A stretch of 64,000 bases of DNA. Origin: Lotus japonicus. Lineage: Eukaryota; Streptophyta; Magnoliopsida; Fabales; Fabaceae. Below are positions 46,446-59,430 of this stretch, piece by piece (within the stretch, counting starts at the first letter, position 1; every line of letters begins with the position of its first letter). Position numbers and translations under genes: made by a program. Where the stretch lies: positions 63,069,984-63,133,983 of the forward strand of contig NC_080046.1 in the NCBI RefSeq assembly GCF_012489685.1, given 5' to 3'. The notes under the pieces were generated by a model. It made no database searches, was not told where the DNA came from, and worked only from the letters and a program-made list of their open reading frames with translations.

Positions 46446-46449
<4 letters not shown>

Positions 46450-46479
<30 letters not shown>
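46450..46479. repeat. (AT)n microsatellite
   Basis: About fifteen TA units downstream of the UBL5 transcript. No function apparent. Confidence 0.9.
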
Positions 46480-46480
<1 letters not shown>

Positions 46481-47667
46481 CATGTACTGACTTATTTCTA
46501 CCTTCATGTGTATGCTGCTAGTTTCATCTGTTTAATCTGATGGGTGAAGCCTTTGATGATGCTGTTGCAATTAAATTTATGGTCATTGGTAACTTTATTT
46601 TGGTTGCATTAATTGACTGAACAATGGACGTTATTGGTTCGGGCCACAGGTTGAAGATTTGAGAATCGATCAACCAAATACTAGGCATATAGTGGAACAT
46701 GTGACTGCGAGATGAGAGTTAAGTGACAGGTTAACCTAGCTGCTGCCCATGCACAACACTTGGTGATTTTCAGCTTCAGAATCCCTAGTCTCTCTTTCAT
46801 GTGTCCATACACAAACCTTAGCTGTCCCAAATTAGAAACAACCACCTTCACCGCTCACCTCCTCGCCGTTCCTCATCACAATTCCTCAATGTTCATCGCA
46901 TCATAGTTCCTCATCATTCATCATCAGCACTGTTCCTTATTATGCCTCTGCTTTTTTTATTATCATTATCTTAGGTTAAACTAAGGAAAAAGTCTTATTA
47001 TTCAGTTGCTTGCATTTCCCTACCATGTAACTCTTTGGACCCAATAAACCAAACTTAACATACTCATTCATCAACGGATTAGTTTGGTTGCTTATTTTTT
47101 TGTCTAAAACTGAACAAAACACCTTGTACACCCTTTACCTAATAGAAAACATTTTTGGAAACTTAAGTCAAAACAAATACTGCAACTAAAGATATTAGCA
47201 CAGAGGACCGGTACATTAGTTTAGGCTTATAGCAATTTGTGGGATGTTCAGTTTGATATTGCCTCTCAATTTTAATATTTAGGACCTGTAAATGTTTTTT
47301 TTGAAACTTGAAGATACGAAGTGAGAGAATCATTCAATCTACTAAATAATCTTTATACACTAGAAATTTTATCAGATGCATCAGTGTCAGATGATTATTT
47401 AGAGTCTGTTTGCATATTTTGTTCAAGGAGCACCTACATTCTTTTTTGGTTTTTACTGAGGGGAGGTAAATCAAGCGACCCTCTAGTTAATAATAGTTCA
47501 ATATTTGGTTAATAGACCACCATATTTTCAAAGGAAAAAAGAGAAAAGAAAAAACAATTTGATTGAGAGGTTACAACTACATTTGCATAGGTAAATAAAT
47601 AGAATGTAAAGCAGAAGTGTACAAATAATCTCCACTAACTTGAGCTATGAAGTTCGGTAAACCCCCC
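46480..47667. other. Intergenic region between UBL5 and the NPH3-type gene, no gene seen
   Basis: AT-rich with one pyrimidine-rich stretch (46770-46930, CTCACCTCCTCGCCG and repeated TTCCTCATCA words). The last 100-150 bases are probably the 3' UTR of the BTB gene on the minus strand. Confidence 0.4.
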
Positions 47668-50177
47668 TCAACTACTTTCATTTTTTGGATTTTCATTCAC
47701 ATTGGATGGCTGTGTCTTTACATCGCAGCTATTTGATTCTTTTGGATTGCAACACTCTGACTTTCTTCTAAAGCCAAACCTCTTTGGGAAAATGCTCCAA
47801 CTTTTCTTAGTCTTTGTCAGCTTCTGCAGATCTTTTCGAATGGTTGAGCATTCCTTCTCCAGATCCTTAAGATGTTCCCTCACACTTTCTGTTTCCTCCG
47901 CGGAGTCCAGTTGATAAGCACCACCACCAGTCCTCGGGAGGCCAAGTCTTCCACTTGGGTTTTGTGAACTGTCAAGATTTTCAGAAACAAAGAACCAACC
48001 AGATATTGATGTGCGAAGTCTAAGCTGTTCGAAAAATAGGACTTGAACAATCACTCGGAGAGGCAATCTCTCATTTTGCGCTGCGTGAGTGCTCGCTTCC
48101 AATGAGAGCTTCTGGCAGTTCATCAGTCTGCATAATTGCTCCCGTTCCGAATCTGTTAGCCATGGATGTACCTGTAGTTGTAATGGATGTCTTACATTAG
48201 TATTATCAACTTTGAAATAGTTGAGCACAAAGGAAAATAATAATAATGCTAAGATGAAAATTGTGTTAGGCTTTCCCGCGGCCAATGTAAAAACTAGCTG
48301 ATATCTTCAATATGGATCTGTGATCCATATAGTTGACCTCGCTTAGGGGGATAAAAGTTTTGTTTATTCTTGAGTTGTTGGCTTATTTGTTTGTTTGTTT
48401 GTTGATATCATATATGAACAAGATTCTTGAGGGTAGACAAGGTATCCAAAATGATCTAACCTTAAGGTATATATCTATTGCGTGGTATATACCGTCATCA
48501 AGTGGCCTAGCATAATCTGGAATTGCAACACCAAGTGCCTGAAACTGAGTCAAGCTCAAATTAGCATCTGAAGCCACTTCAGCAAGATATCCATCTACCA
48601 AATTTGCAACCATTGTCATAGGCGTCAATGTATCAGCCCCCCCTGCTTCTGGTATCAATGGAGAAGCTGATAATGATCCAGGCTGGTATATAGACATGAA
48701 ATGATCAACAATCCTCTGAACGCAGTCTACATCATAAATGGTCTCAACCGAGTATACCCTATTTGGAATGAGAAGATCTACACCTGCAACCTGGTCTAGC
48801 TGAGCTCCTACCCTTTTCTCCAAATTCTCTCTGCATGATGGACTTGCCTGTAATATCATTGCGGTTCGGAGAAGCCTGAAAAGGTTCCTTGACGATGTGA
48901 CACCCCTCTTATTTGGAATTAACTCCACAATTTCTTCCAGCACAGCCCTTTGATCTGCATCAGAAGTTGTAGGAATGGTTGCATGACTTGTGTCAGTGAA
49001 GCTTGATTGCCTATGCATCAAGGGGAGAAACCTCCTAAGATAATATATGAGACATGCTGCAACACTCTCAGATTTCATTCCCTTTGATTCAACGGACGAA
49101 ATCAATCTTTTAAATAGGGGCAGACTTAACAAAGACACATCATAGTACCACCAATCATCACCTAGATTCCTCTCAGAAGAAATTCCATTCCACAACACAC
49201 TTTCTGCAGAATTGTTTTCATTGCTATTTCGTCGTGTCACAGGCCAATTTAATAACTCGGGATCTGAACAAGCCTTCATAGCCACGGAATCAATGCATCT
49301 TGATACTATGCGGAGATCCTCTGCAAAGGGTAGCACTTTCTCACATGTTTCAAGGACTTTTATGGAATCTGGCCAATTGCTGAAAACTTCATTGAGAAAA
49401 GACTCTGTTAGTCTAATAAGGTTCCCTTCGCTGTAGCTTTCAGTCATTTGGAGGTACTCAGCTGAACACCTGAGGGGGACTACATTCAATGCTGTGACTT
49501 CTATTTTGATACCGTAGCAAAACTTGGCGATGAGCTCGAATGTTATAGATCCACCAGGGATATCATGAAGCTGCAAAACACAACTTGATCCATCCGAGCA
49601 CTCTGCAATGAGTTTCTTCAGTAGGCCACTTCTAGAAAGCAATGGAAACTGCATCAAAATCATAAATGTTGAAGCAAACTAAGGACCAACATGAATACAT
49701 ACTTGGATTTAGTCCATGACAGAGAGAGACAAACAAAGATACACAAGGTAAATATTGTGGAGAAAAATCAAACAGAATGTATGCAATAAGCTAACTTAAA
49801 CCAACCATTACCTTGTGGAGGAGAAAAGAAATTTCACCAACTTCAATGGTAACATCACTTGGAAGTCCAGTTGTACAAACCCTGAAAGTAAAACAGAATT
49901 AGCTCCAATGATCCAAAAATTATGGGAATTTGCAGATAAAATTGAAAACTTATTACCCCATCCAAAAATATCAATGAATTCAAGGTTCCATTTCTATATC
50001 AATAACATTAACAAATAAGGGAAATGTTCCAAGTAACATCAACAATTAAGGGAAAGGTTCCATTTTGGTAGATGAAAGAAAGAAACCCTTTAGAGATAAA
50101 TGAATGGTGACTCACCAAGTTTGGCCTTCACGATAAAAAGCGCTTTCAGGCTTTGATCCTAGCTTCATGGATGCCAT
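47668..50177 (-). CDS. BTB/POZ and NPH3 domain protein (NRL family)
   Basis: NRL proteins are plant-specific adaptors, some of them CUL3 substrate adaptors, that act in phototropin and auxin-related signalling at the plasma membrane. Four exons in frame: 50177-50116, 49881-49812, 49648-48461 and 48171-47668, giving 607 residues. The N-terminus [20 protein letters not shown] and [14 protein letters not shown] open the BTB domain, which continues with [16 protein letters not shown] and [15 protein letters not shown]. The NPH3 domain (about residues 185-455) has [67 protein letters not shown] and the signature Tyr region [13 protein letters not shown]. Next come [20 protein letters not shown] and [20 protein letters not shown], then a coiled-coil stretch and a basic tail. 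The layout and tail fit the At1g30440-like clade; the exact orthologue is uncertain. No lesion seen. Confidence 0.88.
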
Positions 50178-50192
50178 TATATATGCTTAAAT

Positions 50193-50216
50193 TTGCAATT
50201 GCAATTGCAATTGCAG
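50193..50216. repeat. (GCAATT)n hexamer repeat in the leader of the NPH3-type gene
   Basis: Four head-to-tail GCAATT copies just upstream of the ATG (on the opposite strand). The unit is nearly palindromic, so the leader could form small hairpins. Confidence 0.7.
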
Positions 50217-50823
50217 GTATCAAGGTTGGTTAAATGAAGACATGTGAAATATAGGAAAAGGAAGAGGAAGAACTGAATGTGATTGTGATGATGCTTCCCA
50301 CACAAACAAAATGGCGAATCTAAAGCCCTCTCTAACTGAAGGAGCGACAAAACCGGTTTACGTAGCTATCTTCAAATTCCCCTTATGTTGTTTCTATTAT
50401 TCTATATATCTCTCTTTTATTTGATAAAATATTAAATAGTTATAGCATGGATTGCATATCCACACGTCAAGCAATGATCATATTCATATCCTTTCCATTG
50501 TAAAAAAAAAAGTGAGATGGTGAAACTAAACAATGATCAATTTTTTTAACAATTAAGAGAAATCTTATGCATAACATACTCATTTCCAAGAGTATATAAA
50601 AGCAAATTTAACAAGCAATAATGGTCAGGTGCTAAAATTAATTTTATATAAACATTTTACATTTTTTTAGAATGTTATATCAATTTTACTTTTTCCAAAA
50701 AAAAAAGTAATTCAATTGATTTTCTATCCATTGTGTTATTTAAAAAGCTCCCCAATTTCAAAAAAAAAAACAACATTAGAAAGCTCCCCTACTAACATAT
50801 TTTATCTATTATTTAAAAGAAGA

Positions 50824-51013
50824 GTTTAATGGATATGCACTGACAGTGTAAAATAGTTTTACACAGACATCCAATTGAATTCCGCCAAATCAGAAAATAT
50901 CTTATTCTTTTAATTAAAATTAAAGTCAAATGTAATTATCTCTCCTATGTGGCATGCTTTGATTGGATGATTGTGTAAAACTATTTTACACTGTCAGTGC
51001 ATATCCATTAAAC
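50824..51013. mobile_element. MITE with perfect 41-base terminal inverted repeats
   Basis: 190 bases. The ends GTTTAATGGATATGCACTGA... and its reverse complement are identical over 41 bases; the inner part of the repeat carries CAGTGTAAAATAGTTTTACA. AGA lies on both sides (50821-50823 and 51014-51016), a possible 3-base target duplication. I have seen very similar ends in legume genomes. Perfect repeats suggest recent activity. It sits about 320 bases upstream of the HEMERA start codon. Confidence 0.85.
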
Positions 51014-51334
51014 AGAATTTGACCAATTTTAAAAGAAAAATGATAAATAGAGAAAAAAGAAAAAAAATGAGACAGTATTTGAAACCTCTTCAAAATGATA
51101 AGGGAAATGTCAGTGTAGCAGTAGCTTGATAAGAGACACAGCTGACTGTCTCACTCTCCGGCACTGCAAATTCTCTCCCTCCCTCTCTGCTTCTCCAACT
51201 TCACTCTGCACCACCATCTACGACGACGTTTCGATTTCTCATCCCCACCCTCCCACCACACCACACCACACCACTACTGCAAAACTCAGGTTTCTACTTT
51301 CTAATCCGCTTTGGTTTTCTCTGAGGCGACAACT

Positions 51335-54300
51335 ATGGCTTCCATTCAAGCCAATCTTGTTCCCAACTTGTCCTTCAACCATTTCCAGGTTAGCATAAAA
51401 GGGTGTTCAAAGTTCAATTTTTTACCATCTGGGTTGCTACCCTTTTCTTCCTTATCTGCATTTTGCATTCACATGAACTCACTCAAAAGCTAAAAAAATC
51501 CAATTTTGAAGTGGCTGAACTGAAAAAATTTACACTTTTCCTCTTATTTTCACATTTTGAAGTAATTTATTATGTTTTTATATTATGTAATTTGTTGCTA
51601 ATTTATAGTATACAATGATTGAAACCCCGTAGACACCATCATCATCATACCTGGTAGGTGTTGGTAATTTGCAATGTAGAGTTGGTTTCAGCAAGTCAAG
51701 GAGGAGGCTTCCTTCTCATATTTGTATAAAGTGTTGTGAAAAAAAGAAAGATGAATATACTGAGCTTGAGCATGTATCAGTTGAACGTCCACCCTATTAC
51801 AGTTACATGGACTCCACCTCCGGTCAGCTTGAGCCGGCTTCCGGTGCTCGGTCCAGTCTTCCTGAAGAAGACTTATGGCCTGAAGGAACTGTTAATCAAG
51901 TCAGGGCTGGTAGAGCACCTCCTCCGACTGGTGAATCGTCAGGAACGCCGTCTTATGGAAGCAAGCCTGGGAGTAGGAGGAAGAAGGGCAGAACTTCTAT
52001 TTCTGCTTCTTCTGATGATGGTTCTTCCTCTGAGGCTGTTGCTGAATCAACTGACACTGCGCTGCTTGAGGTTTCGGTTGAAGAACCCTTCGAGGATGAC
52101 TCTCCGGATTCCTCGTCATCTGACTATGTTGTTTATCAGTCTGAACCCGTGGAAGAAGAGGCGTCTGAGTTCGACCTTGATAAGAGGCTTGGAGTTCCTC
52201 ATCCATTTGTTGATCCGAAAATCAAAAAGCCGATAGAGGGAACACTTACAAGTGAAGAACTGTGGTGGAATTGGAGGAAGCCAGAGAAAGAGCAATGGTC
52301 CAGATGGCAAAGGAGGAGACCTGATGTTGAAACGGTTAGTGTGCATGAAAATAGTTGTGGATTGTGTTTTGACTTTGCAATTAAGATGTGTTTGTGCGTG
52401 TGCATTCATTGGTTTTTTCTGATGAAAGACGATTTAAATCCAAACTGTCCTTAATGGTTTGATCAAAAGTATTCCTTTAGATTGCTCTCTATTTGGTCCA
52501 CCCCTCCTTAGAGATAGATCTTCTGCACATATGCCTAAACCACCTAAGACGAGACTCACCATCCTTTTTGCAATAGGTGCTACCCCGAATTTCACTTTAA
52601 TGCTTTCTCTGCTATCGTGCCGTATGTGTCCACTCATCCCTACAACATGGAGCATACTTTCTTGTTATAGAACTTTTCCATGAAATCATTTGTAGCAAGA
52701 TACTCAGATGCTTCCAGCCCTGATGTTAGATACTATGATTTGTTAGATCATTTACAACAGAAACTGGGCAAGTAAAGCCAATCAAATATGAGTCACAAAT
52801 CCTATTATTGATAGTGAAGTCTTACGTCTTGTGCCTGAACTTCTTAATAATTTCAGGTTTTCCTGAAAGCCATGGCAGAAACTGGGCAAGTAAAGCTTTA
52901 TGGTGAAGAGCCAACATTAACTGAATGTGCTCTTTACCGAGCAAGGCGCCATCTTTATAAGGAAGAAAGGTATTGCGGATTATTATGCTCATGCGACATC
53001 TTTCCCAATGTCGTTAATGTAGTTGTTAACATCAAAGTTGTTCTCAATTTTTATCAACTTTCCAAAATTACTCATAACCCACTTTTCTTAATTTATGTCC
53101 ATCATTAATGCATTTGAGATTGGAAGAAAGTCCAATTATATCAGGGTATTCTGGTAAAAAAATAATCAATGCACCACAAACTTTAAGTTGGTTTTTATTA
53201 AAAAGACAAGTTATACCTCCCATTTGGTTATTATATAATAAGGACTAGAGGGAGTACTTTAAAAAATCTCTGGCAGTCAATAATCAATTTACTCCTTTTA
53301 TTTAACGAGTGGAAAGTTGAGTTTTGCGTCTTTGTCAAAGTGTATTTGTTGGGTGTGAGTGTTGTCAAAGAAAATGTAGTCGCCAAAGGGAAGACCCAAC
53401 TTTTTAGCAAGTTATAGTTTCCAGGCTGCTCAGAAGTTAGGGATAGGAACGATTCTTCAAGCATGTGGATGCAAGCCTCTTTCAGGGGTATTTTTTAAAA
53501 ATATAAAAAGATAGTTAGTTGTATTTTTTACAAACATTAAAAACCATATTTTCTGATTTTTGCAGGCTTCAGGCTGAGCAAGAGAGACTGGAAAGGATTG
53601 GTCCAATGGCATACTATTCAGAATGGGTAAAAGTATGGAAGGGAGACACATCTCGCGAAGCTATTCAGAAGCACTTTGAAGACACCGGTGAAGATGAAAA
53701 TACTCAACTAATTGAAATGTTTTCCCACCAAACTGCCGAGGAGTATCGCATTATGATGGGAACTGATCTTCGTATTCCTAGGGATCCTTTAGCAATGCGA
53801 ATGAGGGAGGATCAGATAAAGCAAAGTATTGACTTTAAAAATTAATATTTGTGTCATTTTGAGTCATCTTATGTCTTTTGGCCATTTATCTTGCTTTTTA
53901 GGATTCTAGTATTAGTCAACTTCATATAGAATTGTTTGTCAAAGAACCATTTGACCTAAAAGTTTAAGCTATTAGATGAGGGCAGGATAATGAGTAATTG
54001 AAAAAAATTCTGTTCTTTCTTGCAGTATGGGGTGGAGATCCGGTTTACCCAACTGTGAACTATATTCAAGATCCAGATGTAGTGATTGACTTTAGGGGGC
54101 CAGATTTTCATGAACCGACACCAGATATGTTAGCTTATCTGAAGGAGGTTGTTTGCTCTGACCCTCATCTTCTTTGTTTTCTATCATTTTTTTTCGCTCT
54201 TCGCTGCAAATTTTGATTGCTAAAGGGAGTAAATTGCTATAATTAACCTCTTTAGATTCTCCAGGATGGAGTGCTCTGGAGATTTTTGGGATAAATTTTG

Positions 54301-56646
54301 TCACCCTACTAATAATGTTCTTAAATCCGGCTTTATATCTATGTGCTATCCTGTTTCCAAAATATAAGCTTGGTTGATCATTGACTATTATTTTTGTCCA
54401 CCTCCTAACTTTACTATGATATCATATCATACGATCATGGTTCTAACATCTTAGGTATCTCAGCTCACCTTTACTCTCTAAATAAAAAAAAGTGAAAGGC
54501 AACTCCCCTTGCTGGTTTATAAGATGTAAAGGTGGAACAATAGCTCTTAAATTCATTTACATTCTAGTCCTTTAAAATTATATGCTGCTTGTTGCTTTGC
54601 TTGTATAAGGATAAATGCCAAGAACACATGACCTGCTTTCATAATTTTGTTGTTTTACATTTTTATCTTTAGCGTAGTGATGTAGTTACGGTAGCCAATT
54701 TTTTTTTTCCTCAAGTGAGTTTTTTCCCATTTCCTTTTCTATTGATTGTTGAAATTTTTCGATTTTCAGATGTATCATGCAAAGACCAATTTTTAACGAT
54801 AATTTATTTATGAGAAAATTACTGAACTTTTTCCATTATGTGTTCAGCATGGAAAAATCATTTCAAGGGAGGAACTTGACAAGATTCTGGCAAAGGAAAA
54901 GAATGAACAAGTTGAGGTAAGAAATCAATAAATATGAACTTCATAATACTAATAGTGATGATACAGATCGAATGAATTATTTTGCAAACAAATGACGTGC
55001 ATATAAATTGTTTTCTTGAACAAATGACGTGCATATAAATTGTTTTCTTGAATAGGTTTATTTCTTTATATGGTTTGCCTTAAAATGGGTTTTGGAAACT
55101 GGAAAGTGAAATACACATTGGATTTTCAGGATTTACTGTGGTAGTTTTCCAGGTGCTAACCCTTTTGGATGTGGTCTACTGTTATTAAGATGTGAACGTG
55201 TCAGTTGCATGGCTGAAAGGTTTTATAGATAAGTGTCATTTGTTCTAGTAAATTTTGCAATTTTCTAGGTCCCTGTTATCCAAAAAGCCTTGGTGAATAA
55301 ATCAAAGTATGATGTACTTTACAAACATAAAAAGTTAAAATACAATAAAAGTGAAAGCTGAAACCTGAAGCTTTACCACCAAATAATGCTGTTGAGGGAG
55401 AAGAGGTTAGACCTTAGAAGTTCCTTTAGACCCAAAGCATTGGAAATAGAATTGACTATTTTTAACTGAGTTTAGTTCTCAGTTCTCACAGTGAGTGGCC
55501 AAATAAGCAACGCTTCATAAATTCAATGTCTATCAATAATGATGTGGTTGGAACTTGGAAACACCAAGGAGTATCATTCACTTTTCTTTTTCTCAATACA
55601 AAGTACTAATTTTGCTTAATAGGCTGGAAATTATCACTCTATTAGGAATCCTGAATAGTTCACCATCTTTGTTGACACAGTTGAAGCATAAAGTGTAAAA
55701 CAAAAATTCATGAAAATAGTTTGACTTTCATTTGGTTTTCTGGCCTGGTCTCTTCAATCTGGTTGACTAATAACGGTAAAGAGCCATTTTAAGGTAAAGG
55801 TATAGAAGAGTAACTTTTCTCTTTAATATACCGACCGGTCATTTGATCCTTATTATTTTGTTTAAGGATAGATGTATGACCATTTTTTACTTTATAAAAA
55901 ATTGTAGCATGTTTTGATAATACATTAACAGCAGAATTTTGGCGGAATTACTTAGTATATCTTGCCTGTGTTGATTTTTTTGCCTGAACTTTGTACTTCA
56001 CTCAAGTGTTATGTTATGAAGCTTCATTGAACCTTTTATAACCCTTTCTTTCTGTTTGCGTCCTCCTTCTTCATTCAAATACTATCTTCTATCACCTGTC
56101 ATGCTGTTATAGTTTGATGACCTTTATTTGCAATATGGCAGTTGACAGACATGGATGAAGCTATGGCCAAAGCCGTTGATATTGGTGAAAATGATGTGAG
56201 TTTCAGTTCACGTCTTTATAAGATTTCATTTACTCTTGTGACTGAACAATACCACCTTGTCTAAGGAGCTTCATTCCTTAATGATTGGTAGTAAGATTTC
56301 TACCCCTTTTTATCTCTTTATTAACCAGGATGAAGAGGATAGTGAGCTTGATGAGGAAGAGGGAGATGGAGAGGAAGAGGAAGAGAAGATTGATCGTAAA
56401 TGGAGTGTATTGAAAACTACTCCCCAGCCTCGCAAGTCAAAGGTATTGTAAATCAGATATTTTCTTCTAGTTTTATTCCTACTAGTGTCATCTGTTTTCT
56501 TAATTCATAAGTAATCCATCCCTTCGTCTCCCTCCTTGAACATGCAGGCAAAACCCAAGAAAGATGGTCCTATGTCCCTGGAGGAAGCTGTAGACGATTC
56601 TGAAAACTTGACTGATTTCCTCTTGGACTTTGAAGAAGAAGAGTGA
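51335..56646 (+). CDS. HMR: HEMERA / pTAC12, phytochrome signalling and plastid transcription protein
   Basis: HEMERA (pTAC12, PAP5) has a double location: in chloroplasts it is part of the plastid-encoded RNA polymerase complex, and in the nucleus it works with phytochrome and PIFs. Nine exons in frame: 51335-51388, 51633-52334, 52857-52969, 53566-53825, 54026-54147, 54848-54916, 56142-56195, 56329-56442 and 56548-56646, giving 528 residues (Arabidopsis HMR has 527). The N-terminus (MASIQANLVPNLSFNHF, then RVGFSKSRRRL) fits a transit peptide. Conserved blocks: YYSYMDSTSGQLEPASGAR, PGSRRKKGR (basic, nuclear-signal-like), LTSEELWWNWRKPEKEQWSR, TGEDENTQLIEMFSHQT, RDPLAMRMREDQIKQIWGGD, and DFRGPDFHEPTP. 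An acidic run lies in exon 8. The C-terminus SLEEAVDDSENLTDFLLDFE is the transactivation region. Intron 6 exceeds 1.2 kb. All joins keep frame. Confidence 0.95.
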
Positions 56647-57794
56647 AATGCCTCTCCTTGCGAAGTGTAGACATGCACCTTATGTTGTAGACAGGATGAA
56701 AGGTTTGCATGTAAAGCATTGCTTATCAAATTTTTGAACCATTAGTAACATCATCTAGGCATTCCACAATGGTTAGGGTGGCTCAGGCAATAAATGTTGG
56801 AAAGAGATTACGAATTCTAGTAGCTCAAAAGTTATAGAAACATTAAGCCAGTCTTTAGTTCCCGTTTGTTTCCAAAACCTTCCTAGGTACACATTTCTGA
56901 TATCTTGAGTCTTCTTCACACGGAACTTAGCAGATATTTAAGTATATTGCTGCTCATTGTAATTTTGGTGCAAACTGAAACATGATATATTAAATATTAA
57001 ATCACATCTTCTTTCTCGCTATTATAGTGCTGCACCCAAATTCCTACAAGTTTGAAGCCATCAAATCTTATATTTATTTTGAGTCTATTTTAATTTCTTA
57101 GCATTTCTATATTTTTTCCATCCAAGCAGCAACATTTAAATATTTATTTCTATTTGATTTGTCTCCCTCTTTTTCACAAACACTGGCGAGAAAGTTGTTT
57201 TTTGCTTAATTATTTCATTTGATTATTTACTTTCCAGTTGTCATAACCAACTCCAACTGTCCTGCTAACTAAATTCGTAAACAGAAATTACAATCTTCCT
57301 ATTATTATTTTTTTGGTCAAAATCTGCATATATGTTTTTTCTGGGTCAGTTTCATATTTGTTTGTTACCTGGAATTTATCATTTCAAGTAACAGGCCTTA
57401 GAAGGTTGCCTCAATCATCAAAGAGTCTCAACAAAAAAATAAAGATATTTATGTTTGATTATTCTTGATAAACTTTCAATGGGTGGAAAACAAAATCAGC
57501 CTCATGGGCCACAGAGGTCCATATATGAGGTATTGGGCTCAACTATGTAGTACATTTTCTTTGACAAAATTAATTTGTGCATTTTCAATTTCTTTTGGGC
57601 AGCCTAATTGAAGGGAATACATTTTTTTCTTATTAAAATTCATAGTAACTCCATTAAGTGAGAAGTTTATATTTATCCTTATATCAATAAATGTTAAATA
57701 GTTGTGACTTATTAAAGGTTATGAATATTTATGAAGACAGGTAATGCAATAGTGAGTTTAAGAACACAGAGTAAGTTAGATATATACCAATAAG
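56647..57794. other. 3' flank of HEMERA and intergenic region, no gene seen
   Basis: The first 100-350 bases are probably 3' UTR. The rest is AT-rich with no convincing frame or element end. Confidence 0.4.
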
Positions 57795-58608
57795 TAGGGG
57801 TGAACATGGCCGGGTAAATCCAATGAACCCGCCCAACCCAATCTGATCCAATAGAAAAAAAATGCGGGTTGGATCGGACAATCGGGTTAGTCGGATGGAT
57901 TTTACTACAACCCAACCAAGTTCGGATCGGATTTCGGATTCAGTTCAAATCCATCCAACCCAACCCAACCCATAATCCATACATATAATAATAATTTTTA
58001 TAATTTTACTCATACTTGGAGTGCTAGTGTCAGAGTGATGACTTTTTGAAACTTTGAGACTTAAGTATTTGTAGTTATTTGTCATATTTGAACTTAGAGT
58101 ATTTGTTCGTAGTTATTTGTTACATGTTTATATATAGTTATTTGGCATGTTGGAGACCTCTAAGTTCTAAGTGTCATGACATGACATTTAGTGTTGTTTT
58201 TGACTTTTTAGATACTATTTATATTAGATTGTTTCATGTCATTTAGTAATTAAGTTTTATGTTTTCATGATATTTGACTATATGTCATTTATGTGGTATT
58301 ATTTCTATAATTTTTTGTGTCTTTTTCATGCTATTTAGTATAATAACATATTTAGTATTTTTTATAACTTTTTCTGAATTTATAATAATTTTTGCAAGAT
58401 TTTTTAATATTTCAGATATATTATTATTTTAATATATGGACCCAATAAATCCATCCAACCCAATCCAAACTTCGTCGGGTTGGTTCGGATCGGGTCCGAA
58501 GAAGAAATTCGTGAAATCCAACCCAACCCAACCCAACCCATACAATTTTGATCGGTTCGGATTTTATTTTGATCAAAATCCATCCAATCCAACCCATGTG
58601 CACTCCTA
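57795..58608. mobile_element. hAT-like non-autonomous DNA transposon
   Basis: 814 bases. The ends TAGGGGTGAACATGG and (reverse complement of the right) TAGGAGTGCACATGG form a short inverted repeat. An 8-base target duplication CCAATAAG/CTAATAAG (7 of 8) at 57787-57794 and 58609-58616 is the size typical of hAT elements. Just inside both ends are runs of CCAACCCAACCCAACCC and CGGATCGG-type words, i.e. subterminal repeats. The middle is AT-rich and has no transposase. Confidence 0.8.
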
Positions 58609-59147
58609 CTAATAAGGTTTACCACAACTGGTAGATAGCTGAGTTCCTTAAGTATATAGTTCATAGTTGATGATACCTTTGGAAACCAAAGAGTAAGTTA
58701 GATCTACTAATTTGAAATCACAAGTTGAACCTTTTTATAGTCAAGTGAAGACAGATCTCTCAATTTTTCTACTCCCCTAAGGAACATTTTTTTTTTCCTT
58801 TTATAACATGTTTGTCTTCACATTTAAATCTTCCATAATATAATTACTTCTTCATAAAGTAACTTTTTCTAAAATAATTTCTCCTTCAAATGTTAAAATT
58901 TAAATAATTTCTAAATACATGCTCACTATTTTGTTGCATGTTTAGTTTGTCGGTGAATTGTTTTATTGTTCAATGATTTAACAAAAGATAGACCATTTCA
59001 TTAAAGAAACAGTTTCTAATTTTTAAATTTTTTAGCAATTGTTATTTTAAAAAATGGCAGGTATCTGTAAACAATGCATATGTGACTATTTCTTAATAGC
59101 TTCATTTCAAAGATGGACAAATATAAGGATAGAAAATGCTGGTCTTA

Positions 59148-59427
59148 GGCCCAGTTTGGAAGAGCTTATTTGAGCTTATCTGACAGCATAAGCTCTTATG
59201 CCAGTGTTTGGGAGAGCTTATGCAAACAGCTTATGACATACCATAAGCTATTTTCAGCTTATTTTCATAAGCTACTCAAGATAGCTTATGAAAAACAGCT
59301 TATGCTTATATACAGCTTATTTTTAATTTATTTCAATAAATTTTCAAAAATAGCTTATGAATAAGCGCTTATGTCATAAGCGCTTATGACCATAAGTGCT
59401 TAATTAAGTTGTTTTTCCAAACGGGGC
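59148..59427. mobile_element. MITE, PIF/Harbinger-like, with AGCTTAT subrepeats
   Basis: 280 bases with ends GGCCCAGTTTGGAAGAG and (reverse complement) GCCCCGTTTGGAAAAAC, flanked by TTA at 59145-59147 and 59428-59430. The TTA target and GGCCC-GTTTGGA ends fit PIF/Harbinger MITEs common in legumes. The interior consists largely of AGCTTAT/ATAAGCT words in both orientations, so the whole element can fold on itself. Confidence 0.75.
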
Positions 59428-59430
59428 TTA

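Noticed and set aside
53116..53256. Possible Stowaway-like MITE in HEMERA intron 3 (AGAGGGAGTAC at the right)
   Set aside because: Only one end is visible; the left side lacks the matching CTCCCTC terminus, so it is at most a truncated copy.
58404..58664. Minus-strand frame with repeated Gly-Trp and Asn-Pro words
   Set aside because: A translation of the CCAACCC subterminal repeats in the hAT-like element, not a gene.
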